In this document: positions 17,793 through 26,542 of the stretch, one piece after another
Layout of the letters: each line of letters starts with the position of its first letter
Position numbering within the stretch: the first letter of the stretch is position 1
Source of the DNA: Diplocloster agilis
GTDB taxonomy: Bacteria > Bacillota > Clostridia > Lachnospirales > Lachnospiraceae
Length of the DNA: 53,360 nucleotides
NCBI RefSeq assembly: GCF_019042275.1
Contig: NZ_JAHQCW010000040.1
Location: forward strand, 1 to 53,360
Direction of reading: 5' to 3'
Program-made: the position numbers and the translations under genes
The notes under the pieces: generated by a model
The model's input: only the letters and a program-made list of their open reading frames with translations
Told to the model about the DNA's origin: nothing
Databases searched by the model: none

Positions 17793-19943
17793 ATGTTAAC
17801 AACAGGTATGTTTGTCGGCGGCCGCTACGAGATCATTGAAAAGATCGGGACCGGTGGTATGGCTGACGTCTATAAAGGAAAAGACCGTAAGTTAAACCGT
17901 TATGTCGCAATCAAGGTGTTAAAGAATGAGTTCAGGGGAGACACCACGTTTGTGGCCAAATTCAAGGCAGAGGCGCAGGCGGCTGCGGGTCTGGCCCATC
18001 CGAACATTGTAAATGTCTACGATGTGGGGGATGAGGACGGGGTCTATTATATTGTAATGGAGCTGGTGGACGGCATCACCTTGAAGGAATACATTGAGCG
18101 CAAGGGACGTCTGTCTTCCAAAGAAGCGATCAGTATCGCGATCCAGGTCTCCATGGGCCTGGAGGCAGCGCATAATAACCATATTATACACAGGGATATC
18201 AAGCCGCAGAATATTATTATTTCTACGGATGGAAAAGTGAAAGTTACGGATTTCGGCATTGCCAAGGCGGCGTCCTCCCAGACGATCAGTTCCAGTGCGA
18301 TGGGTTCCGTTCACTATACATCTCCGGAACAGGCCAGAGGCGGTTACAGCGATGAAAAAAGTGATATTTATTCCCTGGGTGTAACTATGTATGAGATGGT
18401 GACCGGCCGGGTGCCTTTTGACGGGGATACGCCGGTAGTGATCGCTGTGAAACATCTGCAGGAGGAGATGATATCTCCCAAGTATTTTGCGCCGGAACTG
18501 CCCTACAGCCTGGAGCAGATTATTATCAAAATGACGCAGAAAAGCCCGGACCGGCGATACAACAATATGTCGGAAGTGATTCAGGACTTAAAGCAGGCGC
18601 TGGTCAGCCCGGAGGGGGATTTTGTAAAGGCGAGCCCCATAGACCAGACAGCCAAAACCGTCATGTTCACCAGAGATGATGTCAAACAGATTAAGCGGGA
18701 AACCGGTAGAATTCATGTGCAGCCGGAGCAGCGCTATGAAGACGAGGAATATGACGACGGGGAATACGAGGACGACGAATATAAATATGAGGATGAAGAC
18801 TACGAAGATTCCGATGAGGACGATGAGGATGACGATGACAAAGAAGTAAATCCGAAGCTTGAAAAAATCATGACCATCGGAGGTATCGTGGCGGCGGTTA
18901 TCATCGCTCTGATCGTACTGTTCCTGGTGGGCAAGATGGTCGGAATCTTCTCCTTCGGTTCCAATAAAGATAAGGACAAAGAGAACAAGGAACCGCAGAC
19001 CACAGCGTCTGCCGAGACCGATCAGGTAGAGATGCCGAAGTTGGTAGGAATGCAGGAAGAAAAGGCCCAGGCAAAATTAAAAGAAATGGAACTGGGATAT
19101 AAGACGACCTACAAGGAATCCAATGACTATGAAGAAGGCGAAGTCATGGAGCAGAGCGTAAAGTCCGGCGATATGGTGAAAAAACATACCACCATTGAAC
19201 TGACCGTGTGCAGCGGGGAATCTTATGTTCAGCTCATCGATGTCAGCGGCCTGTCGGAAGATAAAGCGAAACAGAAGCTGGAAGACGAAGGCTTTAAAGT
19301 GACCATAGAAGAGAGCTACAGCGATGATGTGGATAAAGGGAACGTCATCAGTACGGACCCCAAAGCCGGCTCTGATGTGAAACCAAACCAGACGATTCGA
19401 ATGACGGTCAGCAAAGGAAAAGAGATTCGGGAAGTAGTGATGCCTAATTTTACGAATATGACGATGGAACAGGTAGACACTTTAATAACCCAGAACAAAT
19501 TAAAATGGGGAACCGTTACGGAACAATATAATTCCGGTGTGGAAGAAGGACGCGTGATCAATCAGAGCCCCAGCCAGGGAACTACCGTGACGGAGAGAAC
19601 CGAAGTGAATGTAACGGTCAGCAAGGGACCGGAACCGACGCCCACCCCAACGCCGAATCAGGAATGGGCCAGCGTGCGGGTGCAGTTGAATGACGATGTG
19701 GGCGCTTATACAGGCGGCCCTGCCAGAATGGTGGTGGAGCAGTCGTTGTCGGATGGTTCCAAACGGACCGTGGACGTATTTTCCAACCAGACGTTCGGCA
19801 TCCCGTTCAGCTATGTGCTGGAACCGGTGAAAGGAGCCTCGGGTATCTCTTCCGGTAAGGCATATCTGTACGAGACCGATCCGGCCACAGGCGAGGAAAA
19901 GAAAGTCGGGCAGTGGACGATCACGTTCCAGCCTTCAAATTAA
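17793..19943 (+). CDS. prkC: PASTA-domain serine/threonine protein kinase
   Basis: Senses wall fragments or lipid II outside the cell and phosphorylates proteins inside. The kinase domain is at about 10-275, with GTGGMA (19-24), Lys41, HRDIKPQN (Asp135) and DFG at 153-155. A striking run of Asp/Glu/Tyr (about 309-350) precedes one membrane segment (about 358-385). Three PASTA repeats follow (about 410-617), then a TPTPTP linker and an extra C-terminal domain of about 95 residues. That last domain and the acidic juxtamembrane stretch vary among clostridial kinases. At 716 residues it is longer than Bacillus PrkC (648). Confidence 0.93.
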   Translation: MLTTGMFVGGRYEIIEKIGTGGMADVYKGKDRKLNRYVAIKVLKNEFRGDTTFVAKFKAEAQAAAGLAHPNIVNVYDVGDEDGVYYIVMELVDGITLKEYIERKGRLSSKEAISIAIQVSMGLEAAHNNHIIHRDIKPQNIIISTDGKVKVTDFGIAKAASSQTISSSAMGSVHYTSPEQARGGYSDEKSDIYSLGVTMYEMVTGRVPFDGDTPVVIAVKHLQEEMISPKYFAPELPYSLEQIIIKMTQKSPDRRYNNMSEVIQDLKQALVSPEGDFVKASPIDQTAKTVMFTRDDVKQIKRETGRIHVQPEQRYEDEEYDDGEYEDDEYKYEDEDYEDSDEDDEDDDDKEVNPKLEKIMTIGGIVAAVIIALIVLFLVGKMVGIFSFGSNKDKDKENKEPQTTASAETDQVEMPKLVGMQEEKAQAKLKEMELGYKTTYKESNDYEEGEVMEQSVKSGDMVKKHTTIELTVCSGESYVQLIDVSGLSEDKAKQKLEDEGFKVTIEESYSDDVDKGNVISTDPKAGSDVKPNQTIRMTVSKGKEIREVVMPNFTNMTMEQVDTLITQNKLKWGTVTEQYNSGVEEGRVINQSPSQGTTVTERTEVNVTVSKGPEPTPTPTPNQEWASVRVQLNDDVGAYTGGPARMVVEQSLSDGSKRTVDVFSNQTFGIPFSYVLEPVKGASGISSGKAYLYETDPATGEEKKVGQWTITFQPSN

Positions 19944-19970
19944 GAGAATCAGGTGGTGAAACACAGCTGC

Positions 19971-20873
19971 ATGCAGGGTAAGATAATCAAAGGAATTGCA
20001 GGATTTTATTATGTGCATCCCCAGACCGGGGATGCACGGCTTATGCCAGGGGCCAGAATCTACGCTTGCAAAGCCAAGGGCATCTTCAGAAAGGACCAGA
20101 TGAAGCCGTTGGTAGGGGATAACGTCGCCTTCGATGTCACCCATGAGGGGGACGCCGAGGGAAATATCACCCGGATTCTGCCGCGTAAAAATGAACTGGT
20201 GCGCCCGGCGGTCGCCAATATTGACCAGGCCATGGTGATTTTCGCCATCAGTAAGCCAAAACCCAATCTGAACCTGTTGGACCGCTTCCTGATTACGATG
20301 GAGCAGCAAGGGATCGAAACGGTCCTTTGCTTCAATAAAAAAGATATTGCCACGGAAAAAGAATTGTTCCTGCTGCAGCAGACCTACGAGAAATGCGGAT
20401 ATCACATCGTATTTACCAGCGCGAAGGAAGGCGAGGGGCTAAGTCAGGTAAAAGAGCTGCTCTCCGGTAAGACTACGGCGGTAGCCGGGCCCTCCGGCGT
20501 CGGTAAATCTTCCCTGATCAACATCCTCCAGCCGGAAGCGGGCATGGAGACGGGAGCCATCAGCACAAAGATCGACCGGGGCAAGCATACCACAAGACAT
20601 TCGGAGCTGATCTGCATCGATGAAAATACGTATATCATGGACACTCCCGGATTCAGTTCCATGTATGTGAATCAGTTTGAAAAAGAAGAACTGAAGGATT
20701 ATTTTCCGGAATTTAAGGATTATGAGGATCAATGCCGGTTCCAGGGCTGTGTTCATATCCATGAACCTGGCTGTGCGGTCAAGGCCGCGCTGGAGGCGGG
20801 TGAGATCAGCAGTATCCGTTATGAGAATTACACGGAACTATTTGAAGAATTAAAGGAGAAAAGGAGATATTAA
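19971..20873 (+). CDS. rsgA: Ribosome small subunit-dependent GTPase A
   Basis: A circularly permuted GTPase that helps late assembly of the 30S subunit. It has an N-terminal OB fold, then FNKKD (G4) ahead of the P-loop AGPSGVGKSS (G1), DTPGFSS (G3) and a C-terminal zinc motif built from CRFQGC, HIHEPGC. I prefer the ATG at 19971 (MQGKIIKGIAGFYYV, the usual family start, 300 residues); GTG codons at 19953 and 19956 are possible. It follows prkC closely and precedes rpe by 2 bp. Confidence 0.92.
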   Translation: MQGKIIKGIAGFYYVHPQTGDARLMPGARIYACKAKGIFRKDQMKPLVGDNVAFDVTHEGDAEGNITRILPRKNELVRPAVANIDQAMVIFAISKPKPNLNLLDRFLITMEQQGIETVLCFNKKDIATEKELFLLQQTYEKCGYHIVFTSAKEGEGLSQVKELLSGKTTAVAGPSGVGKSSLINILQPEAGMETGAISTKIDRGKHTTRHSELICIDENTYIMDTPGFSSMYVNQFEKEELKDYFPEFKDYEDQCRFQGCVHIHEPGCAVKAALEAGEISSIRYENYTELFEELKEKRRY

Positions 20874-20875
20874 TT

Positions 20876-21538
20876 ATGTACGCTATAGCACCCTCTATAT
20901 TGTCCGCGGATTTTTCCGCGCTGGGAGAAGATGTTAAAAAGGTGGAAAATGCCGGGGCGCAGTATCTGCATATCGACGTCATGGATGGCGACTTCGTTCC
21001 AAGCCTTTCCCTGGGCATGCCGGTGATCCGCTCTATCCGCAATAAATCGGATATGATCTTTGACGTTCACCTGATGATGTCTCATCCGGAACCATATATC
21101 GAAGAATTCGCGGATTGCGGGGCGGATATTATCACCGTGCACGCGGAGGCCTGCCGGCATCTGCACCGGACGCTTCGCCAGATCAGGGATTGTAATGTGA
21201 AAGCAGGGGTATCCCTGAATCCGGCCACACCGCTGTCCGTACTGGAATATGTGCTGGATCAGACGGATATGGTTCTTATTATGAGTGTCAATCCGGGATT
21301 CGGCGGCCAAAGTTATATTGAGAGCTCCACCAATAAGATATGGAAGCTGCGGGAGTGGATTAAGAGAGAGCAGCTGAACGTGGATATTGAGGTGGACGGC
21401 GGGGTAGGACTTGGCAATGCCCGGATGATCCTGGATGCCGGGGCTAACATCCTGGTGGCGGGATCTGCGGTATTTAACGGTGAATGTACGGCCAATGTCA
21501 AAGCCTTTCTGGATATCTTAAACGACTATAATGAATGA
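20876..21538 (+). CDS. rpe: Ribulose-phosphate 3-epimerase
   Basis: Interconverts ribulose 5-phosphate and xylulose 5-phosphate in the pentose phosphate pathway. The 220-residue TIM barrel shows APSILSADF, HIDVMDGDFVPS (catalytic Asp and metal His), the second HLMM block, MSVNPGFGGQ and the phosphate-binding GSAVF near the end. It directly follows rsgA, as in many Firmicutes, so it ends the long translation and kinase operon. Confidence 0.94.
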   Translation: MYAIAPSILSADFSALGEDVKKVENAGAQYLHIDVMDGDFVPSLSLGMPVIRSIRNKSDMIFDVHLMMSHPEPYIEEFADCGADIITVHAEACRHLHRTLRQIRDCNVKAGVSLNPATPLSVLEYVLDQTDMVLIMSVNPGFGGQSYIESSTNKIWKLREWIKREQLNVDIEVDGGVGLGNARMILDAGANILVAGSAVFNGECTANVKAFLDILNDYNE

Positions 21539-21597
21539 TATATAGATTACACCATACCTGATAATAAGCCGTAGCAAGTACGGCACTGGAGGAAATT

Positions 21598-22695
21598 ATG
21601 AAATTGGGAATTGTGGGCCTGCCGAATGTGGGCAAAAGTACATTATTTAATTCATTGACAAAAGCAGGGGCGGAATCTGCCAATTATCCGTTCTGCACCA
21701 TTGATCCGAATGTAGGAATCGTGGCGGTACCGGACGAGCGTCTGGGCATGCTGGCCAAACTATATGATTCGGTAAAGATCACGCCGGCTGTGATTGAGTT
21801 TGTGGACATCGCGGGGCTGGTGAAGGGGGCGTCCAAGGGAGAGGGGCTTGGCAATCAGTTCCTGGCCAATATCCGTGAGGTGGATGCGATCGTACATGTT
21901 GTGCGCTGCTTTGAGGATCCCAATGTTATTCATGTGGACGGCAGCGTGGATCCTATGCGGGACATCGAAACCATTAATCTGGAACTGATCTTTTCAGATC
22001 TGGAAATACTGGAACGCCGGATTGCGAAGACATCAAAGGGAGCCCGGATGGACAAGGCTCTGGCGAAAGAACTGGAACTGCTGAACAAGCTTAAGGGCTA
22101 TCTGGAAGAAGGAAAGATGGCGAAGGGCTTTGAGACGGATGACGAAGAGGAGCAGGCGCTGCTGGCCGGCTATCAGCTTCTTACCTATAAGCCGGTTATT
22201 TATGCGGCGAATGTCGCAGAGGATGATCTGGCGGATGACGGGAATGGGAATCCTTTCGTGCAGCAGGTTCGGAACTATGCGGCCCAGGAGCACAGCGAGG
22301 TCTTCGTGATCTGCGCACAGATCGAACAGGAGATCGCTGAGCTGGACGAAGAAGAAAAGAAAATGTTTTTGGAAGATTTGGGATTAAAAGAATCGGGACT
22401 GGAGAAACTGATTAAAGCAAGTTACTCCCTATTGGGCTTAATCAGTTATCTGACGGCAGGAGAACCGGAGACCAGGGCATGGACGATTACGAAAGGTATG
22501 AAAGCGCCTCAGGCGGCCGGTAAGATACACTCCGACTTTGAACGTGGATTTATACGCGCGGAGGTGGTCAACTATCAGGATCTTCTGGACTGCGGTTCAA
22601 CAGCCGCGGCAAAAGAGAAGGGTCTGGTGCGGTTGGAAGGCAAGGAATATGTGGTAAAGGACGGGGATGTGATCCTTTTCCGCTTTAATGTTTAA
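21598..22695 (+). CDS. ychF: Redox-regulated ATPase YchF (Obg family)
   Basis: A 365-residue P-loop protein of the TRAFAC class with GLPNVGKST at the start, DIAGLVKGASKGEG, a coiled-coil insert and a C-terminal TGS domain. The family binds ATP more than GTP and associates with ribosomes and stress control. Start ATG follows a GGAGG site. It stands as a separate unit with a terminator behind it. Confidence 0.93.
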   Translation: MKLGIVGLPNVGKSTLFNSLTKAGAESANYPFCTIDPNVGIVAVPDERLGMLAKLYDSVKITPAVIEFVDIAGLVKGASKGEGLGNQFLANIREVDAIVHVVRCFEDPNVIHVDGSVDPMRDIETINLELIFSDLEILERRIAKTSKGARMDKALAKELELLNKLKGYLEEGKMAKGFETDDEEEQALLAGYQLLTYKPVIYAANVAEDDLADDGNGNPFVQQVRNYAAQEHSEVFVICAQIEQEIAELDEEEKKMFLEDLGLKESGLEKLIKASYSLLGLISYLTAGEPETRAWTITKGMKAPQAAGKIHSDFERGFIRAEVVNYQDLLDCGSTAAAKEKGLVRLEGKEYVVKDGDVILFRFNV

Positions 22696-22719
22696 TGCTA
22701 TAACTGGATAGAAATTCAT

Positions 22720-22778
22720 AAAAGCCCGGGGGCTGTCATGGTTGAAACAGAGTCATACGGCCATTCCAGGGCTTTTTT
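22720..22778 (+). terminator. Terminator after ychF
   Basis: AAAAGCCC (22720) pairs with GGGCTTTT (22769), with partial further pairing inward, and the hairpin ends in T6. Confidence 0.75.
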
Positions 22779-22846
22779 ACACTTACCATTTTCAGACGGA
22801 AAAAGCCAAAAGTCGAAATATGGGAGAAAATGATGTTTTAATTTGT

Positions 22847-22875
22847 TTGATTTTTGATTTATATGGAGTTAAAAT
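22847..22875 (+). promoter_or_regulatory. Sigma-A promoter before lgt
   Basis: TTGATT at 22847 and TAAAAT at 22870 are spaced by 17 bp, about 50 bp before the lgt start codon. Confidence 0.6.
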
Positions 22876-22928
22876 GAATCTGTAGTCAAGAATCGACGGA
22901 ATTAAGAGGCAGACAGGAGATTTTAGCG

Positions 22929-23792
22929 ATGGACACGTCAATTCTTTTCCCCAACCTGGGGCTGCAGCTGGAGCATGTAGGAAAGAGCATCCGTGTATTC
23001 GGATTGGATATCGCCTTTTATGGAATTGTAATCGGAATAGGTATGGTAGTAGGCATTCTGCTGGCTTGCAGGGAAGCAAAAAGGACAGGACAGAATTCGA
23101 ATGACTATATAGACCTGGCAATCTATGCGATCATCTTTTCCATTGTCGGCGCCAGACTGTACTTTGTGGCCTTTTCCTGGGACCAGTACAAAGAAGACTT
23201 ATTGCTGATTTTTAATCTGAGGGCCGGAGGCCTTGCCATATATGGCGGTGTGATTGCAGCGGTCATCACTGTTTATGTGTTTGCAAGGAAAAGAAAATTA
23301 AACTTCTGGCAGATGGCAGATACTGGCTGTATAGGTCTGATTGCTGGGCAGATAATAGGAAGGTGGGGGAATTTCTTTAACCGGGAAGCCTTTGGAGGAT
23401 ATACCGATAACCTCCTGGCGATGCAGTTACCGGTATCGGCGGTCCGTGCGGGGGACATAAGTGCAGATATAGCGGCTCATATACAGATCATCCATGGAGT
23501 GGAATATATCCAGGTGCATCCCACATTTTTGTATGAGTCCCTGTGGAATCTGTGCATTTTCCTTGTTCTGTTGTGGTATCGAAAACAAAAGAAGTTTCAG
23601 GGGGAATTGTTTTTGATTTACCTTTTTGGCTACGGCCTTGGACGCGTTTGGATTGAAGGGTTGAGAACGGATCAGTTATTGCTTCCATTTGCAGGAATTC
23701 CGGTTTCTCAATTGCTGTCGGCAATCCTGGTGATCCTTTCGGCAGTTACAATAGTGGTAAGACACAGGCGGCTGAATAAAGGAGGAATGTAG
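22929..23792 (+). CDS. lgt: Prolipoprotein diacylglyceryl transferase
   Basis: Lgt moves diacylglycerol from phosphatidylglycerol to the lipobox Cys of prolipoproteins. The 287-residue membrane protein has about seven hydrophobic segments and the signature GQIIGRWGNFFNREAFGG with its essential Arg and Asn, followed by HPTFLYES. The start ATG gives a long N-terminal stretch before the first membrane segment, with a weak ribosome site, so the exact start is less sure than the identity. The Spo0E-like gene follows within 40 bp. Confidence 0.93.
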   Translation: MDTSILFPNLGLQLEHVGKSIRVFGLDIAFYGIVIGIGMVVGILLACREAKRTGQNSNDYIDLAIYAIIFSIVGARLYFVAFSWDQYKEDLLLIFNLRAGGLAIYGGVIAAVITVYVFARKRKLNFWQMADTGCIGLIAGQIIGRWGNFFNREAFGGYTDNLLAMQLPVSAVRAGDISADIAAHIQIIHGVEYIQVHPTFLYESLWNLCIFLVLLWYRKQKKFQGELFLIYLFGYGLGRVWIEGLRTDQLLLPFAGIPVSQLLSAILVILSAVTIVVRHRRLNKGGM

Positions 23793-23830
23793 TTATAGTT
23801 CGCAAAGAGACAATAGATGAGGTGTATATT

Positions 23831-23989
23831 ATGCAAGATACAGAAGAGTTGAAAGCAAAAATTGAGAAAGCAAGATTGAAGTTAAATGCCTCTATTCAAA
23901 GTCGGGAAAATCTGCAGGAAGCATATGAGAATAGTGTAGAGGTTGACCTGTTGATTGAAGAGTACATCAAACGTCTGCAGGGAAGATAG
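23831..23989 (+). CDS. Spo0E-like aspartyl-phosphate phosphatase (small protein)
   Basis: A 52-residue reading frame encodes a two-helix protein: a first amphipathic helix with KAKIEKARLKLN, a turn, and a second helix containing SVEVDLLIEEYIKRLQ. The S-x-x-x-D-x-x-I-x-x-Y pattern is the signature of Spo0E family phosphatases, which dephosphorylate Spo0A~P and delay sporulation. It starts with ATG after a GAGGTG site and is 38 bp downstream of lgt. It is easily missed because of its size. In a sporulating host this would act on the same regulator that likely controls spoIIGA at 38.4 kb. Confidence 0.75.
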   Translation: MQDTEELKAKIEKARLKLNASIQSRENLQEAYENSVEVDLLIEEYIKRLQGR

Positions 23990-24046
23990 GGCAGACGGGG
24001 TAAAAATTTCAATTCGATACTTAGCATGTAAAATAGTTCGTTTGGC

Positions 24047-24113
24047 AGACCAGGCCGGCCGGGTGGGAGCTTTCGTTTCCGCCTGGCCGGGGGGATGCTG
24101 GCGGGCTTTTTTT
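24047..24113 (+). terminator. GC-rich terminator after the Spo0E-like gene
   Basis: A stem formed by CCGGCCGGG-type sequence at 24055 and CCGCCTGGCCGG at 24080 is followed by further GC-rich sequence and a T7 run at 24107-24113. Confidence 0.6.
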
Positions 24114-24480
24114 GATTGATTGGAATTTGCTTGCGATGCTGATGTGGAGCTGCTAAAAAGCATAAAGATGGGCGATCCTGTATGTCTTATGAAAATTACG
24201 CTCCATAATCCTGTTTGGCGATAAAAATAGCAGCGCTTAAAAATACCCGCTGACTAAGTTTCATGCAGCAGGCCTTGCCACCCCCGACATTGTGAACGGG
24301 GGTGGCAAGGCCTGCTGTTTGTTTCTGCGGGAAAATTCTTACATCAGTTTCTACTATATATAAATATCTTCCTGAAATATCTGTACAAATAAAAAATTCA
24401 ACCCTTCCTTCCCCCTCCTTTTTCATGCAAACCCGTCTGCTCCTCCAAAAAATATGTCGAAACAGCACATGTGAAATTTG
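24114..24480. other. Intergenic region without a gene
   Basis: About 370 bp between two regulatory hairpins and the mraZ promoter. Apart from the perfect hairpin at 24266-24317 I see nothing that codes; the frames present have no ribosome sites and low-quality composition. Confidence 0.5.
24266..24317. terminator. Perfect 20-bp inverted repeat
   Basis: Bases 24266-24285 are the exact reverse complement of 24298-24317, with a 12-base loop. On the + strand only TTTG follows and on the other strand a short T/A stretch, so this is a weak candidate for a classical terminator. It could block read-through in both directions into the mraZ promoter or be a small palindromic repeat. Confidence 0.55.
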
Positions 24481-24489
24481 AATTTACTA

Positions 24490-24518
24490 TTGAAATTTCA
24501 ACCTGATTGGGATAAGAT
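24490..24518 (+). promoter_or_regulatory. Sigma-A promoter of the division cluster
   Basis: TTGAAA at 24490-24495 and TAAGAT at 24513-24518 have a 17-bp spacer. Transcription would start near 24525, right before the AGTGGT repeats. Confidence 0.75.
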
Positions 24519-24527
24519 ATATTCATG

Positions 24528-24574
24528 AGTGGTAGAAAGTGGTGAATAGTGGTTTTAGATGGTAAGAAAGTGGG
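24528..24574 (+). promoter_or_regulatory. MraZ-box array (AGTGGT repeats)
   Basis: AGTGGT starts at 24528, 24538 and 24548; GATGGT at 24558 and AGTGGG at 24569 continue the series at 10-11 bp. MraZ is known to bind several short GTG/TGGG-type direct repeats at 10-bp pitch in front of its own gene. The position just after the promoter fits autorepression. Confidence 0.7.
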
Positions 24575-24599
24575 GCCATCTGAGGGGAGTTGCGCGCGG

Positions 24600-25031
24600 A
24601 TGTTCATGGGAGAATATAATCATTCCATAGATCCCAAGGGCAGGCTGATCATTCCTTCCAAATTCAGAGAGATACTCGGAGATGAATTTGTGGTGACAAA
24701 GGGATTGGACGGCTGCCTCTTCGTATTTCCCAACGATGAGTGGCAGGCTTTTGAAGAAAAGCTGCGAGCCCTGCCGATGGCCAATAAAAACGCCCGTAAG
24801 TTCTCCCGGTTCTTTATGGCCGGAGCTACTACCTGTGAGCTGGACAAGCAGGGAAGAATCCTGCTGCCCTCCACCCTAAGGGAATTTGCCGATCTGGAGA
24901 AGGATGTTGTTCTGGCAGGGCTGCTCAACCGGATTGAGATCTGGAGTAAAGCCAGATGGAATGAAAATAATACGTATGATGACATGGATGACATTGCGGA
25001 ACAAATGATGGATCTGGGCTTAAATATCTGA
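24600..25031 (+). CDS. mraZ: Transcriptional regulator MraZ
   Basis: The 143-residue protein holds two AbrB-like SpoVT/MraZ domains: [20 protein letters not shown] in the first and [17 protein letters not shown] in the second, each with the DxKGR/DxQGR core. It forms rings and represses or tunes the division cluster. ATG 24600 is placed correctly behind GAGGGGAG; an in-frame start 51 bp upstream falls inside the operator. It is the first gene of the dcw run. Confidence 0.93.
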   Translation: MFMGEYNHSIDPKGRLIIPSKFREILGDEFVVTKGLDGCLFVFPNDEWQAFEEKLRALPMANKNARKFSRFFMAGATTCELDKQGRILLPSTLREFADLEKDVVLAGLLNRIEIWSKARWNENNTYDDMDDIAEQMMDLGLNI

Positions 25032-25053
25032 CGGGGATGAAAGAGGGAAGCTT

Positions 25054-25995
25054 ATGGAATTTGCACATACATCCGTTTTACTGAAAGAAACCATCGACGG
25101 TTTGCACATACGGCCGGATGGGATATATGTTGACGGCACGCTGGGCGGCGGCGGACATGCCTATGAGGTATGCCGGCGCTTGTCGAAAAACGGCCGGTTT
25201 GTCGGAATCGATCAGGATGAGGCGGCAATTGACGCGGCCGGCAGAAGGCTGGCGGAATTTGAGGAACAGGTGGACATCGTCCGGAGTAATTACTGTGAGA
25301 TGACACAGGTGATGAAGGAACTGGGGATTCAAAAGGTGGACGGTATCGTCCTGGATCTGGGAGTTTCTTCGTATCAGTTGGACGAGCCGGAACGGGGATT
25401 TACCTACCGGGAGGACGTGCCCCTTGATATGCGTATGGACAGACGGCAGCCGCAGACTGCCAGAGATATTGTCAATGAGTATTCTGAGATGGAGTTATAC
25501 CGGATGATCCGGGATTACGGAGAAGATAAATTTGCGAAGAATATCGCAAAACATATAGTGGCGGCCAGAGCGGCGAAGCCGATTGAGACGACCCTGGAGC
25601 TGTCGGAGATTGTGAAAGCGGCGATTCCGATGAAATTCAGGGCAGTGGGAGGACATCCGGCGAAACGGACTTTTCAGGCAATCCGAATTGAACTGAACCG
25701 GGAGCTGGAAGTGCTGAAAAACTCTCTGGACGATATGATTGAGCTGTTAAATAGCGGGGGACGGATCTGTATCATTACTTTTCATTCCCTGGAAGACCGG
25801 ATTGTGAAAAACATTTTCCGCACGAACGAGAACCCATGTACCTGCCCAAGCGATTTCCCGGTATGTGTATGCGGCAAAAAACCGAAAGGCAGAGTAGTGA
25901 CCAGAAAGCCGGTCCTGCCTTCGGAGGAGGAACTGTTGACAAACAGCCGCGCCAAGAGCGCGAAGCTTAGAATATTTGAAAAAGGCGAAGTTTAA
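25054..25995 (+). CDS. rsmH: 16S rRNA (cytosine-1402-N4) methyltransferase
   Basis: RsmH (MraW) methylates C1402 of 16S rRNA. The 313-residue protein begins with [10 protein letters not shown] and has the SAM motif [43 protein letters not shown] and the late [10 protein letters not shown]. It is the usual second gene of the dcw cluster, 22 bp after mraZ. Confidence 0.95.
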   Translation: MEFAHTSVLLKETIDGLHIRPDGIYVDGTLGGGGHAYEVCRRLSKNGRFVGIDQDEAAIDAAGRRLAEFEEQVDIVRSNYCEMTQVMKELGIQKVDGIVLDLGVSSYQLDEPERGFTYREDVPLDMRMDRRQPQTARDIVNEYSEMELYRMIRDYGEDKFAKNIAKHIVAARAAKPIETTLELSEIVKAAIPMKFRAVGGHPAKRTFQAIRIELNRELEVLKNSLDDMIELLNSGGRICIITFHSLEDRIVKNIFRTNENPCTCPSDFPVCVCGKKPKGRVVTRKPVLPSEEELLTNSRAKSAKLRIFEKGEV

Positions 25996-26017
25996 GAAAA
26001 GATTGGAAGTGTGAAGA

Positions 26018-26527
26018 ATGGCAGCGAGAAAGAAGCAGACAACAACTTACCAAAGAAGAAATTACATAGAAGGAAATACCGTCAGAAAACTGGAGGTACT
26101 GCCGAACCGGCAGGAGACACAGGCGCCAAGGAAAAAGACCGGGGTAAGTACGCTTCGAAACAGGGAAAAGGCCCTGCATATGAACCCGGGGTATGTTCTT
26201 TTCCTGTCCGTTGCCACGATACTGGTGCTGGCCACCTGCGTGAATTATCTGAAACTGCAGTCCACGCTTGCGGGGCAGCTCAACGAGATATCCTCGCTGG
26301 AGACACAGCTGAATTCGTTGAAGGCGGAAAATGATGCGGAATATAACCGGGTGACGGCGTCGGTGGATCTGGAGCACGTCAAGGATGTAGCCATGAATGA
26401 ACTGGGTATGGTCTACGCGACGCAGGATCAGGTCCGGCTGTACAATGACAAGAGCAGCGATTATGTGAAGCAGTACGAGGAACTGCCGGAAGAGGAAAAC
26501 ACCATTAAAAACATATTAAAAAAATAA
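26018..26527 (+). CDS. ftsL: FtsL-like cell division protein
   Basis: A 169-residue bitopic protein: a basic cytoplasmic N-terminus (about 1-50) rich in Lys and Arg, one membrane segment (about 55-75), then an extracytoplasmic coiled coil with regular leucines (LNEISSLETQLNSLKAEND) and an acidic C-terminus. Sequence is little conserved in this family; the call rests on topology and on position between rsmH and the PBP gene. It should form a trimer with DivIB and a DivIC-type protein at the septum. Confidence 0.8.
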   Translation: MAARKKQTTTYQRRNYIEGNTVRKLEVLPNRQETQAPRKKTGVSTLRNREKALHMNPGYVLFLSVATILVLATCVNYLKLQSTLAGQLNEISSLETQLNSLKAENDAEYNRVTASVDLEHVKDVAMNELGMVYATQDQVRLYNDKSSDYVKQYEELPEEENTIKNILKK

Positions 26528-26542
26528 AAGCAGGTGGATTTT

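Noticed and set aside
24196-24468. Minus-strand frame of 90 codons before mraZ
   Set aside because: It crosses the perfect hairpin, lacks family features and would oppose the mraZ promoter.
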